From positions 372,001 through 436,000 of the forward strand of contig NZ_JOHR01000006.1 in the NCBI RefSeq assembly GCF_000719775.1: a stretch of 64,000 bases of DNA, read 5' to 3'. This DNA is from Streptomyces sp. NRRL F-5135. Its GTDB lineage: Bacteria > Actinomycetota > Actinomycetes > Streptomycetales > Streptomycetaceae. Under the pieces are notes generated by a model, which searched no databases, was not told where the DNA came from, and saw only the letters and a program-made list of their open reading frames with translations. The position numbers and the translations under genes were made by a program. Shown piece by piece: positions 55,909-64,000 of this stretch (position 1 is its first letter; each line of letters opens with the position of its first letter).

Positions 55909-58020
55909 CTACGCGCGGCTGACGTCGTACACGCCCGGTACCTCGCGCATGGCGCGCATCAGGCCGGGCAGCCCGTCCGCCCCGGGGAGTTCCAGCGTGT
56001 ATGTGTGCCGCACGCGCTGCTCGCTCGGCGGTTCCACGGTGGCCGAGACGATCGCGGCGCCCGCCGTGGCGATGGCGTCCGTCAGCTCGGCCAGCAGCCG
56101 GGGGCGGCCGAAGGACTCCGCGCGCAGGGTGACCCGGCACCCGGGGACCCGGCTCCAGCCGACCCCGACCGGGACCCGGCCGAGCGCGCGCATCCTGGCC
56201 ACGGCGGGGCATGCCTCGCGGTGGACCGTGACGACACCGCCGCGCACGGCGAACCCGGTGACCGGGTCGGGTGCCTCGGGCGTACAGCAGCCCGCCAGCC
56301 GTACGGTCGCGCCGGGCGGATCCACCACGACGTCACTGGCCTCGGCTCGCTCCGCGGGGGCCGTCAGAGGCGCGCGGGGCGCGTCGTCGGGCGGCCCCGC
56401 GGGGTCCGGGTGGGCCGCCAGCCAGCCCTCGATCGCGATCCGGGCGGCGGGGGTACGGGCGTGTTCCAGCCACTCGGGCGAGGGGCCCGTCGCCCCGTCG
56501 TGGGCCAGCAGGAGCTGCACGGTGTCCCCGTCGCTCAGGACCGTGCTCAGCGTCGCCAGGCGGCCGTTGACCCGGGCCCCGAGGCAGGCGTGCGCGGCTT
56601 GACCGTACTGCGCGTAGGCCGCGTCCACGCAGGTCGCACCGGCCGGCAGGCCGAGCATGCCGCCCTCGGCGCGGAAGACGGTGATCTCCCGGTCCTGGGC
56701 GAGGTCGGCGCGGAGCGTCGTCCAGAACGTGTCGGGGTCGGGGGCGGACCGCTGCCATTCCAGGAGCCGGGAGAGCCAGCCGGGCCGGGTCGGGTCGGCC
56801 CGCTCGCCGTCCTGCGGTTCGGCGGCTCCGTCCCGCCCTGCCACGGCGGCCGGTTCCGGCTGCGTGCCGTAGGGCGGTCCCACGCTGTGGGCGTACGGAT
56901 TGCCGAGCGCGACGACCCCTGCCTCGGCGACCTTGTGCATCCGGTGCGTCCGGATGAGGACCTCGGCGACCGCGCCGTCCGGACCGGCCACCGCCGTGTG
57001 CAGCGACTGGTACAGGTTGAACTTGGGCGCCGCGATGAAGTCCTTGAACTCGGAGATCACAGGCGTGAAGCAGGTGTGCAGCTCGCCGAGGACGGCGTAG
57101 CAGTCGGCGTCCTCGCCCACGAGGACGAGCAGCCTGCCGAAGTCCGTGCCGCGCAGCTCGCCGCGTTTGAGCCGGGAGCGGTGGACCGAGACGAAGTGCC
57201 GGGGCCGTACCAGGACTTCGGCCGCGATGCCCGCCTCGCGCAGCACGCGTCTGACGTCCTCGGAGATGGCGGCCAGCGCGTCCCCCGCGGTGGCGTTGTC
57301 GGCGATCAGGGCGCGGGTGTACGCGTAGTCGTCGGGGTGCAGGATCGCGAAGACCAGGTCCTCCAGCTCGGTCTTGAGCGCCTGGACGCCCAGCCGTTCG
57401 GCGAGCGGGATGAGGACGTCCCGGGTGACCTTGGCGATGCGGACCTGCTTCTCCGGCCGCATCACGCCGAGCGTGCGCATGTTGTGCAGCCGGTCCGCCA
57501 GCTTGATCGACATCACCCGTACGTCGTTGCCGGTGGCGACGAGCATCTTCCGGAACGTCTCCGGCTCGGCGGCGGCGCCGTAGTCGACCTTCTCCAGCTT
57601 GGTCACGCCGTCGACCAGGTAGCGGACCTCCGCGCCGAACTCGGCCCCCACCTGTTCGAGGGTCACGTCCGTGTCCTCGACGGTGTCGTGGAGGAGCGAG
57701 GCGGTCAACGTGGTCGTCTCGGCGCCGAGTTCGGCGAGGATCAGGGTGACGGCCAGCGGGTGGGTGATGTACGGCTCGCCACTCTTGCGGAACTGGCCGC
57801 GGTGCGAACTCTCCGCGAGCACATACGCCTTGCGCAGGACGGCGAGGTCCGCGTCGGGGTGGTGCGCGCGGTGCGCGTCCGCGACGTGCGCCATGGCGTC
57901 GGGCAGCCGGTGCCGTGAGGCGGGTCCCAGTAAGGCAGCCCGGCCGAGCCTGCGCAGGTCGATCCTGGGAATTCCGCGTCTGCGGCTGTGGGCACCTGGG
58001 TTGGTGGCCTCTGCGCTCAT
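55909..58020 (-). CDS. rshA: RelA/SpoT homologue RshA
   Basis: This is the second bifunctional-type (p)ppGpp enzyme of streptomycetes, 703 residues from ATG 58020 (SD GGAGGTGCCC). The HD hydrolase is complete: GQFRKSGEPYITHP, LHDTVEDTDVT, IKLADRLHNMRTL. The synthetase region is recognisable but diverged: VRPRHFVSVHRSR in place of GRPKHIYSIYKKM, and APKFNLYQSLHTAV in place of the GYQSLHT motif. An AEVLIRTHRMH strand keeps the Glu. TGS (ITVFRAEGGMLGLPAGAT), the zinc-finger/Cys motif (LAGCCTPEAP) and a C-terminal ACT domain (ETYTLEL-type HTYTLELPG) follow. The intact hydrolase with altered synthetase residues suggests mainly degradation of ppGpp. Confidence 0.9.
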   Translation of the reverse strand: MSAEATNPGAHSRRRGIPRIDLRRLGRAALLGPASRHRLPDAMAHVADAHRAHHPDADLAVLRKAYVLAESSHRGQFRKSGEPYITHPLAVTLILAELGAETTTLTASLLHDTVEDTDVTLEQVGAEFGAEVRYLVDGVTKLEKVDYGAAAEPETFRKMLVATGNDVRVMSIKLADRLHNMRTLGVMRPEKQVRIAKVTRDVLIPLAERLGVQALKTELEDLVFAILHPDDYAYTRALIADNATAGDALAAISEDVRRVLREAGIAAEVLVRPRHFVSVHRSRLKRGELRGTDFGRLLVLVGEDADCYAVLGELHTCFTPVISEFKDFIAAPKFNLYQSLHTAVAGPDGAVAEVLIRTHRMHKVAEAGVVALGNPYAHSVGPPYGTQPEPAAVAGRDGAAEPQDGERADPTRPGWLSRLLEWQRSAPDPDTFWTTLRADLAQDREITVFRAEGGMLGLPAGATCVDAAYAQYGQAAHACLGARVNGRLATLSTVLSDGDTVQLLLAHDGATGPSPEWLEHARTPAARIAIEGWLAAHPDPAGPPDDAPRAPLTAPAERAEASDVVVDPPGATVRLAGCCTPEAPDPVTGFAVRGGVVTVHREACPAVARMRALGRVPVGVGWSRVPGCRVTLRAESFGRPRLLAELTDAIATAGAAIVSATVEPPSEQRVRHTYTLELPGADGLPGLMRAMREVPGVYDVSRA

Positions 58021-58321
58021 GGGCACCTCCGGCATCTTCGACCGGCGGCGGACGAGCGGGAGCGCCCTCCGGGCCGGTGCTTGATGCTATCCACCCGGTC
58101 GCGGCGAGCGGCCCCGGTATCGTCCGGCGTGAAACGGATCACCCATTCGAGCGATCGGCCACGGCGCGCGCCGTGCGGGATCCGCGTGCCCGCGGCGTCC
58201 GCCGGGCCGCGTGGTCACCGCCTGTGGGCGGACGGCGCTACTTTCGAAACACGCCTAGTGCCGCCCGGATGCCGTGCCGGGACGCCTCGCCGCCGGGCAA
58301 CCTTGGCCGACGCGGCACTTG
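58021..58321. other. Gap between rshA and dapF
   Basis: This 301-base gap holds no gene that I can support. AGTGCCGC (58257-58264) and GCGGCACT (58312-58319) are perfect inverted arms with a GC-rich 47-base interior that can fold further. They lie right behind the dapF stop and may end its transcript. The remainder must contain the rshA promoter; no clear -10/-35 was found. Confidence 0.45.
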
Positions 58322-59248
58322 TCACCGGGCCGCGGCGAGCCAGGCCGGGTCGATGTGCCCCTCCGCGACGATCACGGCGGGGCCCGTCATCTCGACTCCG
58401 CCGTCGGGCCGCTCGGTGATCAGCAGCCGCCCACCGGGAAGGTCCACCGTGTACGTGACGGGCAGGCCGGTGCGGGCGGGATCCTGCCCGTCGCGGCGGG
58501 CCGTGGCGACGGCCACGGCGCAGGCGCCCGTACCGCAGGACCGGGTCTCTCCGGAGCCGCGCTCGTGGACGCGCATGGCGACGTGGCGCGGTCCCCGGTC
58601 GACGACGAACTCCACGTTCACCCCGTCCGGGTAGACGGACGCGGGGGCGACCGGCGGAGCGGAGAGCAGGTCGCCCGCCTGCGCGAGGTCGTCGACGAAG
58701 GTGACCGCGTGCGGGTTGCCCATGCTGACGTGCCGTGCGGGCCTGTCCCGGCCGTCGACGGTGACCGTCACCTCGTCGTCGGGGAGCGCGGCGCGGCCCA
58801 TGTGGACCGTGATGTCACCGTCCTCGGTGGCCGCGCCCTCGGGGCCGGTGCCCTTGGCGAGGTGCACCCGCTTCACCCCGGCCCGGGTGGCCACGGCCAG
58901 GTCACCGGCCTCCACGTGACCGGCGCGCTGGAGGTAGCGGGCGAAGACGCGGACCCCGTTGCCGCACATCTCGGCGACCGATCCGTCACTGTTGCGGTAA
59001 TCCATGAACCACTCGGCCTCGCCGGCCATGGCCCGGGCCTCGGGGTGCGCCGCCGACCGTACGACGCGCAGCAGCCCGTCGCCGCCGATGCCGGCCCGGC
59101 GGTCGCACAGGGCGGCGACGGCCCGAGCGGGCAGGTCGAGGTCGTTGTCCGGGTCGGGGACGATCACGAAGTCGTTCTCCGTCCCGTGGCCCTTGAGAAA
59201 GGCGATCGGGGCGTTCGGGGTGTGCCGCATGGTCCGGTCGGTGCTCAC
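58322..59248 (-). CDS. dapF: Diaminopimelate epimerase
   Basis: This enzyme converts LL- to meso-diaminopimelate for lysine (and, in other bacteria, peptidoglycan). It has 308 residues with GTG start at 59248 (VSTDRTMRHTPNAPIAFLKG). The two catalytic Cys are in EMCGNGVRVFARYL and GSGETRSCGTGACAVAVA. The pseudo-symmetric halves and the FLKGHGTENDFVIV opening are typical. Upstream ATG codons exist but lack ribosome sites. Streptomycetes use LL-Dap in their wall, so this enzyme serves lysine synthesis. Confidence 0.95.
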   Translation of the reverse strand: MSTDRTMRHTPNAPIAFLKGHGTENDFVIVPDPDNDLDLPARAVAALCDRRAGIGGDGLLRVVRSAAHPEARAMAGEAEWFMDYRNSDGSVAEMCGNGVRVFARYLQRAGHVEAGDLAVATRAGVKRVHLAKGTGPEGAATEDGDITVHMGRAALPDDEVTVTVDGRDRPARHVSMGNPHAVTFVDDLAQAGDLLSAPPVAPASVYPDGVNVEFVVDRGPRHVAMRVHERGSGETRSCGTGACAVAVATARRDGQDPARTGLPVTYTVDLPGGRLLITERPDGGVEMTGPAVIVAEGHIDPAWLAAAR

Positions 59249-59338
59249 GGGATCCATCGTACGAGCAGCCGCCGACAACGCCCGTCGGCGGTCTGCGTCC
59301 GCCTCCGCCGGGACTCGTCACCCGGTCGGTCGCGCGCG

Positions 59339-59803
59339 TCAGCGCAGCCGGGCGACCCGCCAGATCGCCAGGGCCACGACGGCGACGGCCACGACCGCGT
59401 ACAGCGCGACGACCCGCCAGTCCTGGCGCTCGCCGGAGGCCCGGCCGGCCAGGCCCGGCCAGGTGTGGCCGACCCGGCGGGCGGCCATCATGCCCCAGCC
59501 GGCCGCGCAGGAGCTGAGGAGCAGACCCAGCATCGCCACGACCGCGCCGCCCTCTGCCGTGCCGAAGGCCAGGGGGAACGCGAACATCAGGGAGCCCACG
59601 GCCGCCAGGATCACGATCGGGGCCAGCTGCCAGATCCGCAGCCGGCGCGGCGGACGCAGCTCCACCTCCACCTCCGGAGTCGCGGTCTGCTCCTCCGGCC
59701 CGTCGGGGCTCAGCCCGGGGGGGTCCGCCTGGAGATCTTCCGACAGCTCTGCCCGGGTGTCCGGGGCCGCTGTCGGTTCTCTGTCGCGAGGGCCGGCCTC
59801 CAT
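59339..59803 (-). CDS. Small membrane protein, unknown function
   Basis: A protein of 154 residues from ATG 59803 (MEAGPRDREPTAAPD); GTG 59809 is closer to GGGGAGGG and equally possible. The N-terminal 55 residues are hydrophilic and acidic. Three hydrophobic segments follow: IWQLAPIVILAAVGSLMFAF, GGAVVAMLGLLLSSCAAGWG, and VVALYAVVAVAVVALAIWRV, so the protein lies in the membrane with N-in or N-out undetermined. No family motif is seen. It sits between miaA and dapF in the same direction. Confidence 0.75.
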   Translation of the reverse strand: MEAGPRDREPTAAPDTRAELSEDLQADPPGLSPDGPEEQTATPEVEVELRPPRRLRIWQLAPIVILAAVGSLMFAFPLAFGTAEGGAVVAMLGLLLSSCAAGWGMMAARRVGHTWPGLAGRASGERQDWRVVALYAVVAVAVVALAIWRVARLR

Positions 59804-59929
59804 CGCCACGCGCCCTCCCCATTTGGACTCCACTGGACCGGCCCGCGCCCTACGGTCGGCCGATGCTCGATGATGGCACGCCCATGAGGAGCGGATTGAC
59901 GGACGGAGCGTCCCGATGCCATCACGTGA

Positions 59930-60868
59930 TCAGGCTGTGACCGCTCGTTCGACCAACGAGAGCGCCCGGTGCGGAAGTTCCGCCCGCTGCTCGACACCGC
60001 CGGGCAGCCAGTGCACGCGCGCGTCGCGGCGGAACCATGAGTCCTGCCGGCGGGCGAAGCGTTTCGTGGCGCGTACGGTCTCGGCGCGGGCCTCGTCGTC
60101 GGTGCACTCCCCCGCGAGCGCCGCCAGGACCTGCTGGTACCCCAGGGCGCGGGAGGCGGTCCGGCCCTCGCGCAGGCCTTTCGCCTCCAGGCCGCGCACC
60201 TCGGCCACCAGCCCCTCCTCCCACATGCGGTCCACGCGCCGCGCGATCCGGGCGTCCAGTTCGGGGCGGGCGACGTCCACGCCGATCTGGACGGTGTCGT
60301 AGACCGAGTCGTGGCCGGGCAGATGGGCGGTGAACGGCTTGCCGGTGATCTCGATCACTTCCAGGGCACGGACGATCCGGCGGCCGTTGCTGGGCAGGAT
60401 CGCGCGGCCCGCCCGCGGGTCGGCCGCGGAGAGCCGGGCGTGCAGCGCGCCGGACCCGCGCAGGGTGAGTTCGGCCTCCAGCCGGGCCCGCACCTCGGGG
60501 TCCGTACCGGGGAAGTCGAGGGCGTCGATGGCGCCCCGTACGTACAGGCCGGAGCCGCCCACCAGGACGGGCGTGCGCCCGGCGGCCAGGAGGCGGTCGA
60601 TCTCCGCCCTCGCGAGCCTCTGGTACTCGGCCACACTGGCGGCCTCGGTGACCTCCCAGATGTCCAGCAGGTGGTGGGGGACCCCGGCGCGCTCCTCGGC
60701 CGTCAACTTCGCGGTGCCGATGTCCATCCCCCGGTAGAGCTGCATGGAGTCGGCGTTGACGACCTCACCGTCCAGTTCCCGGGCGAGGTGCACGCCCAGA
60801 TCGGACTTGCCGGCCGCGGTGGGCCCGACGACGGCGATGACTCGCGGTGGGGTAGCTGCGCTTCTCAC
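59930..60868 (-). CDS. miaA: tRNA dimethylallyltransferase
   Basis: This enzyme transfers a dimethylallyl group to N6 of A37 in tRNAs reading codons that begin with U. It has 312 residues from GTG 60868 (VRSAATPPRVIAVVGPTAAG). It shows the P-loop GPTAAGKSDLG, the DSMQLYRGMDIGTAK motif with the catalytic Asp, and GGSGLYVRG. The C-terminal region with RALGYQQVLAAL and WFRRDARVHWL binds tRNA. In Streptomyces, MiaA is needed for full decoding of UUA by the bldA tRNA, so it affects development. miaB, which acts next on the same base, is in the window too. Confidence 0.95.
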   Translation of the reverse strand: MRSAATPPRVIAVVGPTAAGKSDLGVHLARELDGEVVNADSMQLYRGMDIGTAKLTAEERAGVPHHLLDIWEVTEAASVAEYQRLARAEIDRLLAAGRTPVLVGGSGLYVRGAIDALDFPGTDPEVRARLEAELTLRGSGALHARLSAADPRAGRAILPSNGRRIVRALEVIEITGKPFTAHLPGHDSVYDTVQIGVDVARPELDARIARRVDRMWEEGLVAEVRGLEAKGLREGRTASRALGYQQVLAALAGECTDDEARAETVRATKRFARRQDSWFRRDARVHWLPGGVEQRAELPHRALSLVERAVTA

Positions 60869-61159
60869 GGCCCCAGTCTCGCAAACGCGGACCGCCTCCC
60901 CGAACGAGTTACGTGACGACCCTACCGACGGTTTCGCCACCCGTGCGCCGGCCCCCGGTCCACCGGTGCGGACGGCCGGGTGCGCGCGGCGCTCGGCAGC
61001 GCGGAACGCCGCCCCCACGAGTACGCTATGGAGAAGACATGGGTGTTTTTTCGCTGTTTGGGCATAAAGCAGCGGCTGTCCCCCGAGGGCGCGGTGGACG
61101 GCGAGACCAAGAACAGCGCCTGCGCACAGGCTGTTGTTCCGTCCGAGGGAAGGTGGCCC
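60869..61159. other. Spacer between miaA and the antitoxin-family gene
   Basis: This 291-base divergent spacer includes an unusual T-run (ATGGGTGTTTTTTCGCTG at 61039-61056) in otherwise GC-rich DNA. A frame from ATG 61039 with GGAGAAGAC upstream begins MGVFSLFGHKAAAVPRGRGG and overlaps the next gene in another frame, so it may be a short leader or a decayed gene. TACGCT near 61023 could be a -10. No further signal is clear. Confidence 0.35.
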
Positions 61160-61402
61160 ATGGGGTTCCTGGATTCGTTGAAGGCCAAGATCGGTCCGGC
61201 CAAGGAGAAGGTCTCGGACTTCGCGCAGCAGCACGGGGGCAAGATCGAGCAGGGGCTGGACAAGGCCGCCCGGACGGTCGACGAGAAGACCAAGGGCAAG
61301 TACAGCGACAAGATCGGCAGCGGCACGGGCAAGGCCAAGGACGCCTTGGGCAAGCTGACCCACAAGGACGACGGCACTCCCCCGCCGCCGGCCTCTTCCT
61401 GA
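61160..61402 (+). CDS. Small antitoxin-family protein (MT0933/Rv0909-like)
   Basis: An 80-residue highly charged helical protein from ATG 61160 (MGFLDSLKAKIGPAKEKVSD), after GAGGGAAGGTGG. It consists of Lys/Asp/Gly-rich amphipathic repeats (KIEQGLDKAARTVDEKTKGK, KIGSGTGKAKDALGKLT) and a Pro-rich end. The pattern is that of the Rv0909/MT0933-like antitoxin family common in actinobacteria. No toxin gene is next to it, so a working toxin-antitoxin pair is doubtful; such orphans may have another role. Confidence 0.8.
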   Translation: MGFLDSLKAKIGPAKEKVSDFAQQHGGKIEQGLDKAARTVDEKTKGKYSDKIGSGTGKAKDALGKLTHKDDGTPPPPASS

Positions 61403-61455
61403 GTCCCTGAACCCTTGAGCCTCGCTCCCGGATCGGCGCGGTGCGCGGGACGGGG

Positions 61456-62208
61456 TCAGGTCCAGGCCGCCACGAGGTAGCCGACGCCGTAGGGCGCGTT
61501 CTCGTGAAGCAGCTGCCCGTCCAGGCCCGCGCCCTCGGCGGCACCCGCCAGCACCTGCCAGGGCGCCCGGCCGGCCGCCTTGAGTTCGGCGGCCCGCCGC
61601 ACGTCCAGCGACTTCAGGGCCGCCACGTCGGCCGCGCCCAGTGCGCGGGCCACCGTCGCGTCGAACGGAGCCGCGCGCTCGTCCAGGTATCCGGGCGCCT
61701 TCACCGAGCGGCACGCGCTCGCGTCCCCCATCACCAGCAGGGCCACCCGCTCGGGCCCGGTCGCCAGCCGGGCCCCGGCCCGTACGCAGTCCTCGGTGCC
61801 GAGCGACGTACCCACGCCGAGCCCGCTCACCGGGGCGGCGGACCAGTGGACGCGCTCCAGCAGCCATGCAGCGACGGCCAGCGAGTCGGGCAGCGGGCGC
61901 CCGGCGGGCCGCGCCTCCCCCGTGGCGCCGTCCTGGCCGTCCGGGCCACCCGGGCCGCCCAGGACAACGTCGACCGGTACTCCGAAGCCCCGGAAGGACC
62001 CGCGTGTTCCCTCGGGGTACGGTTCCGGGCCCGGGCCCCCCTGCTCGGCCGGGCCGACCGCGATCAGCCGGTCGGGGCGCGCCGCGGCCAGCACCCCCAG
62101 CGCGCCGTCGCAGGCCGTGCGGGCGGCGTCGAGCTCCGGCGCGGCGCCGGCGGCCACGGCGGGCACCAGCAGCGGAGGACAGGGGCAGACGGCAGCGGCG
62201 ACAAGCAT
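61456..62208 (-). CDS. Class III extradiol dioxygenase-like (LigB-fold) protein
   Basis: A 250-residue protein from ATG 62208 (MLVAAAVCPCPPLLVPAVAA). The opening CPCPPLLVP, the LIAVGPAEQGG and VALLVMGDASA stretches, and the ending HENAPYGVGYLVAAW match a streptomycete family annotated as LigB-like. The metal-binding His residues of true extradiol dioxygenases are not clearly visible, so catalytic activity is uncertain. It lies between miaB and miaA; the same order is common in streptomycetes, though no link to tRNA modification is known. Confidence 0.8.
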   Translation of the reverse strand: MLVAAAVCPCPPLLVPAVAAGAAPELDAARTACDGALGVLAAARPDRLIAVGPAEQGGPGPEPYPEGTRGSFRGFGVPVDVVLGGPGGPDGQDGATGEARPAGRPLPDSLAVAAWLLERVHWSAAPVSGLGVGTSLGTEDCVRAGARLATGPERVALLVMGDASACRSVKAPGYLDERAAPFDATVARALGAADVAALKSLDVRRAAELKAAGRAPWQVLAGAAEGAGLDGQLLHENAPYGVGYLVAAWT

Positions 62209-62220
62209 GCCCAGCAGCCT

Positions 62221-62240
62221 AGTGCCCCTCCCGCGGCACT
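62221..62240 (-). terminator. Short hairpin between miaB and the LigB-like gene
   Basis: AGTGCC (62221-62226) and GGCACT (62235-62240) form a 6-bp stem with an 8-base loop, extended by CG pairs; on the minus strand a short TTTAGT precedes it. It may be a weak terminator or attenuator behind miaB. Confidence 0.4.
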
Positions 62241-62314
62241 AAATGAGCACGCCCGAAGCCCGGTCGGTCCCCCTGTCCCGTCTCCCGCTCTCCCCGTCTC
62301 CCGGCGGCGATCGC

Positions 62315-63844
62315 TCAGTCGACGGCGCAGCCGCCCGTCATCGCCGGCAGCGGCGCGGGCACGCCGACCGTGGGCAGGCCCAGCATCACACCCGCGGGCT
62401 TCGCCGCCCCGGCCGCGTTCCGCCGCTCCCAGGCGTCCCCCGCGCGGGTCCTGCGGACGGCACGGGCCGGGCCCTCGGCGAGCAGGTGGTGCGGGGCGGC
62501 GTAGGTGATCTCGACGGTCACCACGTCGCCCGGCCGCACCTCCTGCTCCGGCTTGGCGAAGTGGACGAGGCGGTTGTCGGGGGCGCGGCCCGAGAGGCGG
62601 TGGGTGGCACCGTCCTTGCGGCCCTCGCCCTCGGCGACCATCACCTCCAGGGTGCGGCCGACCTGCCTCTTGTTCTCCTCCCAGGAGATCTCCTCCTGAA
62701 GGGCGGTCAGCCGCAGGTAGCGGTCCTGCACGACCTCCTTGGGGATCTGCCCGGGCATCTCGGCGGCGGGCGTCCCGGGGCGCTTGGAATACTGGAAGGT
62801 GAAGGCCTGCGCGAAGCGCGCCTCGCGCACCACCTTCAGGGTCTGCTCGAAGTCCTCCTCGGTCTCGCCCGGGAAGCCCACGATGATGTCGGTGGAGATG
62901 GCCGCGTGCGGGATGGCCGCGCGCACCTTCTCGATGATGCCGAGGTAACGGTCCTGCCGGTACGAGCGGCGCATCGCCTTCAGGACCGGGTCCGAACCGG
63001 ACTGGAGCGGCATGTGCAGCTGGGGCATCACGTTCGGCGTCTCGGCCATGGCCGCGATCACGTCGTCGGTGAAGTCGCGCGGGTGCGGCGAGGTGAAGCG
63101 GACGCGCTCCAGGCCCTCGACGGCCCCGCAGGCCCGCAGCAGCTTGGAGAACGCCTCGCGGTCGCCGATGTCGGAGCCGTACGCGTTCACGTTCTGGCCG
63201 AGCAGGGTGATCTCGGAGACGCCCTCGGCGACCAGGGCCTCGATCTCGGCCAGGATGTCGCCGGGGCGGCGGTCCTTCTCCTTGCCCCGCAGCGCGGGGA
63301 CGATGCAGAAGGTGCAGGTGTTGTTGCAGCCGACCGAGATCGAGACCCAGGCGGCGTAGGCGGACTCGCGGCGCGTCGGCAGCGTGGAGGGAAACGCCTC
63401 CAGCGATTCGGCGATCTCGACCTGGGCCTCCTCCTGGACGCGGGCGCGTTCGAGGAGGACCGGGAGCTTGCCGATGTTGTGCGTGCCGAATACGACGTCG
63501 ACCCAGGGGGCCCGGTCGACGATGGTCGAACGGTCCTTCTGGGCCAGGCAGCCGCCGACCGCGATCTGCATGCCCGGCCGGCGGGCCTTGACCGGGGCGA
63601 GCCGGCCCAGGTTGCCGTACAGCTTGTTGTCGGCGTTCTCCCGGACCGCGCAGGTGTTGAAGACGACGACGTCGGCGTCCCCGTCGGAGCCCTCCGGGGC
63701 CCGGACGTATCCGGCGTCCTCCAGCAGGCCCGACAGCCGTTCGGAGTCATGGACGTTCATCTGGCACCCGTAGGTGCGGATCTCGTAGCTTCGAGTTACG
63801 CCCACGTCGTCCACTGCTCCGGTCCGGTCACTGCTGCTGGTCAT
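62315..63844 (-). CDS. miaB: tRNA-2-methylthio-N6-dimethylallyladenosine synthase
   Basis: This radical-SAM methylthiotransferase adds a methylthio group to the MiaA product at A37. It has 509 residues from ATG 63844 ([15 protein letters not shown]). The N-terminal UPF0004 domain has three cluster Cys ([21 protein letters not shown]). The radical-SAM motif is CNNTCTFC. It also shows [30 protein letters not shown], and a C-terminal TRAM domain ([20 protein letters not shown]). A Pro/Ala-rich extension of about 50 residues closes the protein. It is separated from miaA by the LigB-like and antitoxin-family genes. Confidence 0.95.
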   Translation of the reverse strand: MTSSSDRTGAVDDVGVTRSYEIRTYGCQMNVHDSERLSGLLEDAGYVRAPEGSDGDADVVVFNTCAVRENADNKLYGNLGRLAPVKARRPGMQIAVGGCLAQKDRSTIVDRAPWVDVVFGTHNIGKLPVLLERARVQEEAQVEIAESLEAFPSTLPTRRESAYAAWVSISVGCNNTCTFCIVPALRGKEKDRRPGDILAEIEALVAEGVSEITLLGQNVNAYGSDIGDREAFSKLLRACGAVEGLERVRFTSPHPRDFTDDVIAAMAETPNVMPQLHMPLQSGSDPVLKAMRRSYRQDRYLGIIEKVRAAIPHAAISTDIIVGFPGETEEDFEQTLKVVREARFAQAFTFQYSKRPGTPAAEMPGQIPKEVVQDRYLRLTALQEEISWEENKRQVGRTLEVMVAEGEGRKDGATHRLSGRAPDNRLVHFAKPEQEVRPGDVVTVEITYAAPHHLLAEGPARAVRRTRAGDAWERRNAAGAAKPAGVMLGLPTVGVPAPLPAMTGGCAVD

Positions 63845-64000
63845 CCCTCAAGGGTAAGGGGGTGCCGGGAGGTGGTCGGACGTGTCCCGCGGCGTGCGCC
63901 GGCCGACCGGCGGCGGGGCCGGTCGGCCGGTGCGTCATCCGTACGCCGGCGGTGTGCGTCGCCGAGTGCGGTCGGTCGCGGTCTCCCGGGTCAGCCGACC
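63845..64000. other. Right-edge non-coding stretch
   Basis: These 156 bases lie upstream of miaB and should contain its promoter. I see no gene or clear signal; CGGCCGACCGGCGG and GGTCGGCCGG form a local stem near 63899-63927. Confidence 0.3.

Overview
The window reads as a chromosome segment of a Streptomyces species: very high GC, GTG/TTG starts, and an ordered set of genes known together from streptomycetes (parE, trypsin-like protease, hrdB, whiH, ABC fusion, NUDIX regulator, DUF4192 gene, recQ, rnhB, terD-like gene, nrdJ, nrdR, lexA, dinG-like gene, IucA/IucC siderophore genes, hflX, M1 peptidase, rshA, dapF, miaA, miaB). From memory, this order matches the whiH-hrdB side of the S. coelicolor chromosome; I could not look that up.

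Layout. 1-3674: the N-terminal part of a large secreted beta-helix protein with discoidin, Fn3 and CARDB domains; it runs off the left edge. 4005-6502: a CitA/CitB-type two-component pair. 6519-6674: the remnant of a LuxR/NarL-type response regulator. 6759-17984: a mostly leftward block with parE, a DUF7455 gene, a secreted protease, hrdB, the sporulation regulator whiH with a sigma-WhiG promoter, an ABC ATPase-permease fusion, a NUDIX/NrtR-like gene and a DUF4192 gene. A hairpin carrying two DnaA-box-like sequences lies just upstream of DUF4192.

18097-28940 is the most unusual part. The native rightward recQ starts at 18097 but is cut after about 15 codons. It resumes at 27147 at what should be about codon 127, without its Walker A region. 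Between these points sits an island of about 9.0 kb. It holds a 5'-truncated unknown gene, a membrane protein, a serine recombinase broken by a frameshift, an alpha/beta hydrolase, a small unknown gene, a broken CoiA-like nuclease gene, a lower-GC gene with a PD-(D/Q)xK-like nuclease core, and a complete recQ homologue in the opposite orientation. The island therefore destroyed the host recQ and carries an apparent replacement.

29156-43929: conserved housekeeping genes, including rnhB, a DUF4153-type membrane protein, an ADP-ribosylglycohydrolase, a histidine phosphatase, a TerD-family gene behind three tandem 24-bp repeats, nrdJ and nrdR (paired NrdR boxes), lexA (LexA box over the promoter) and a DinG-family helicase. 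43968-50637: an NRPS-independent siderophore operon (aminotransferase, IucA/IucC, GNAT, IucA/IucC) that appears to run on into the helicase gene. I see no iron box, decarboxylase or monooxygenase for it. 51027-63844: a lipoprotein-type serine peptidase, hflX, an M1 peptidase, rshA, dapF, miaA, a small antitoxin-family gene, a LigB-like gene and miaB. I saw no rRNA, tRNA or CRISPR array.
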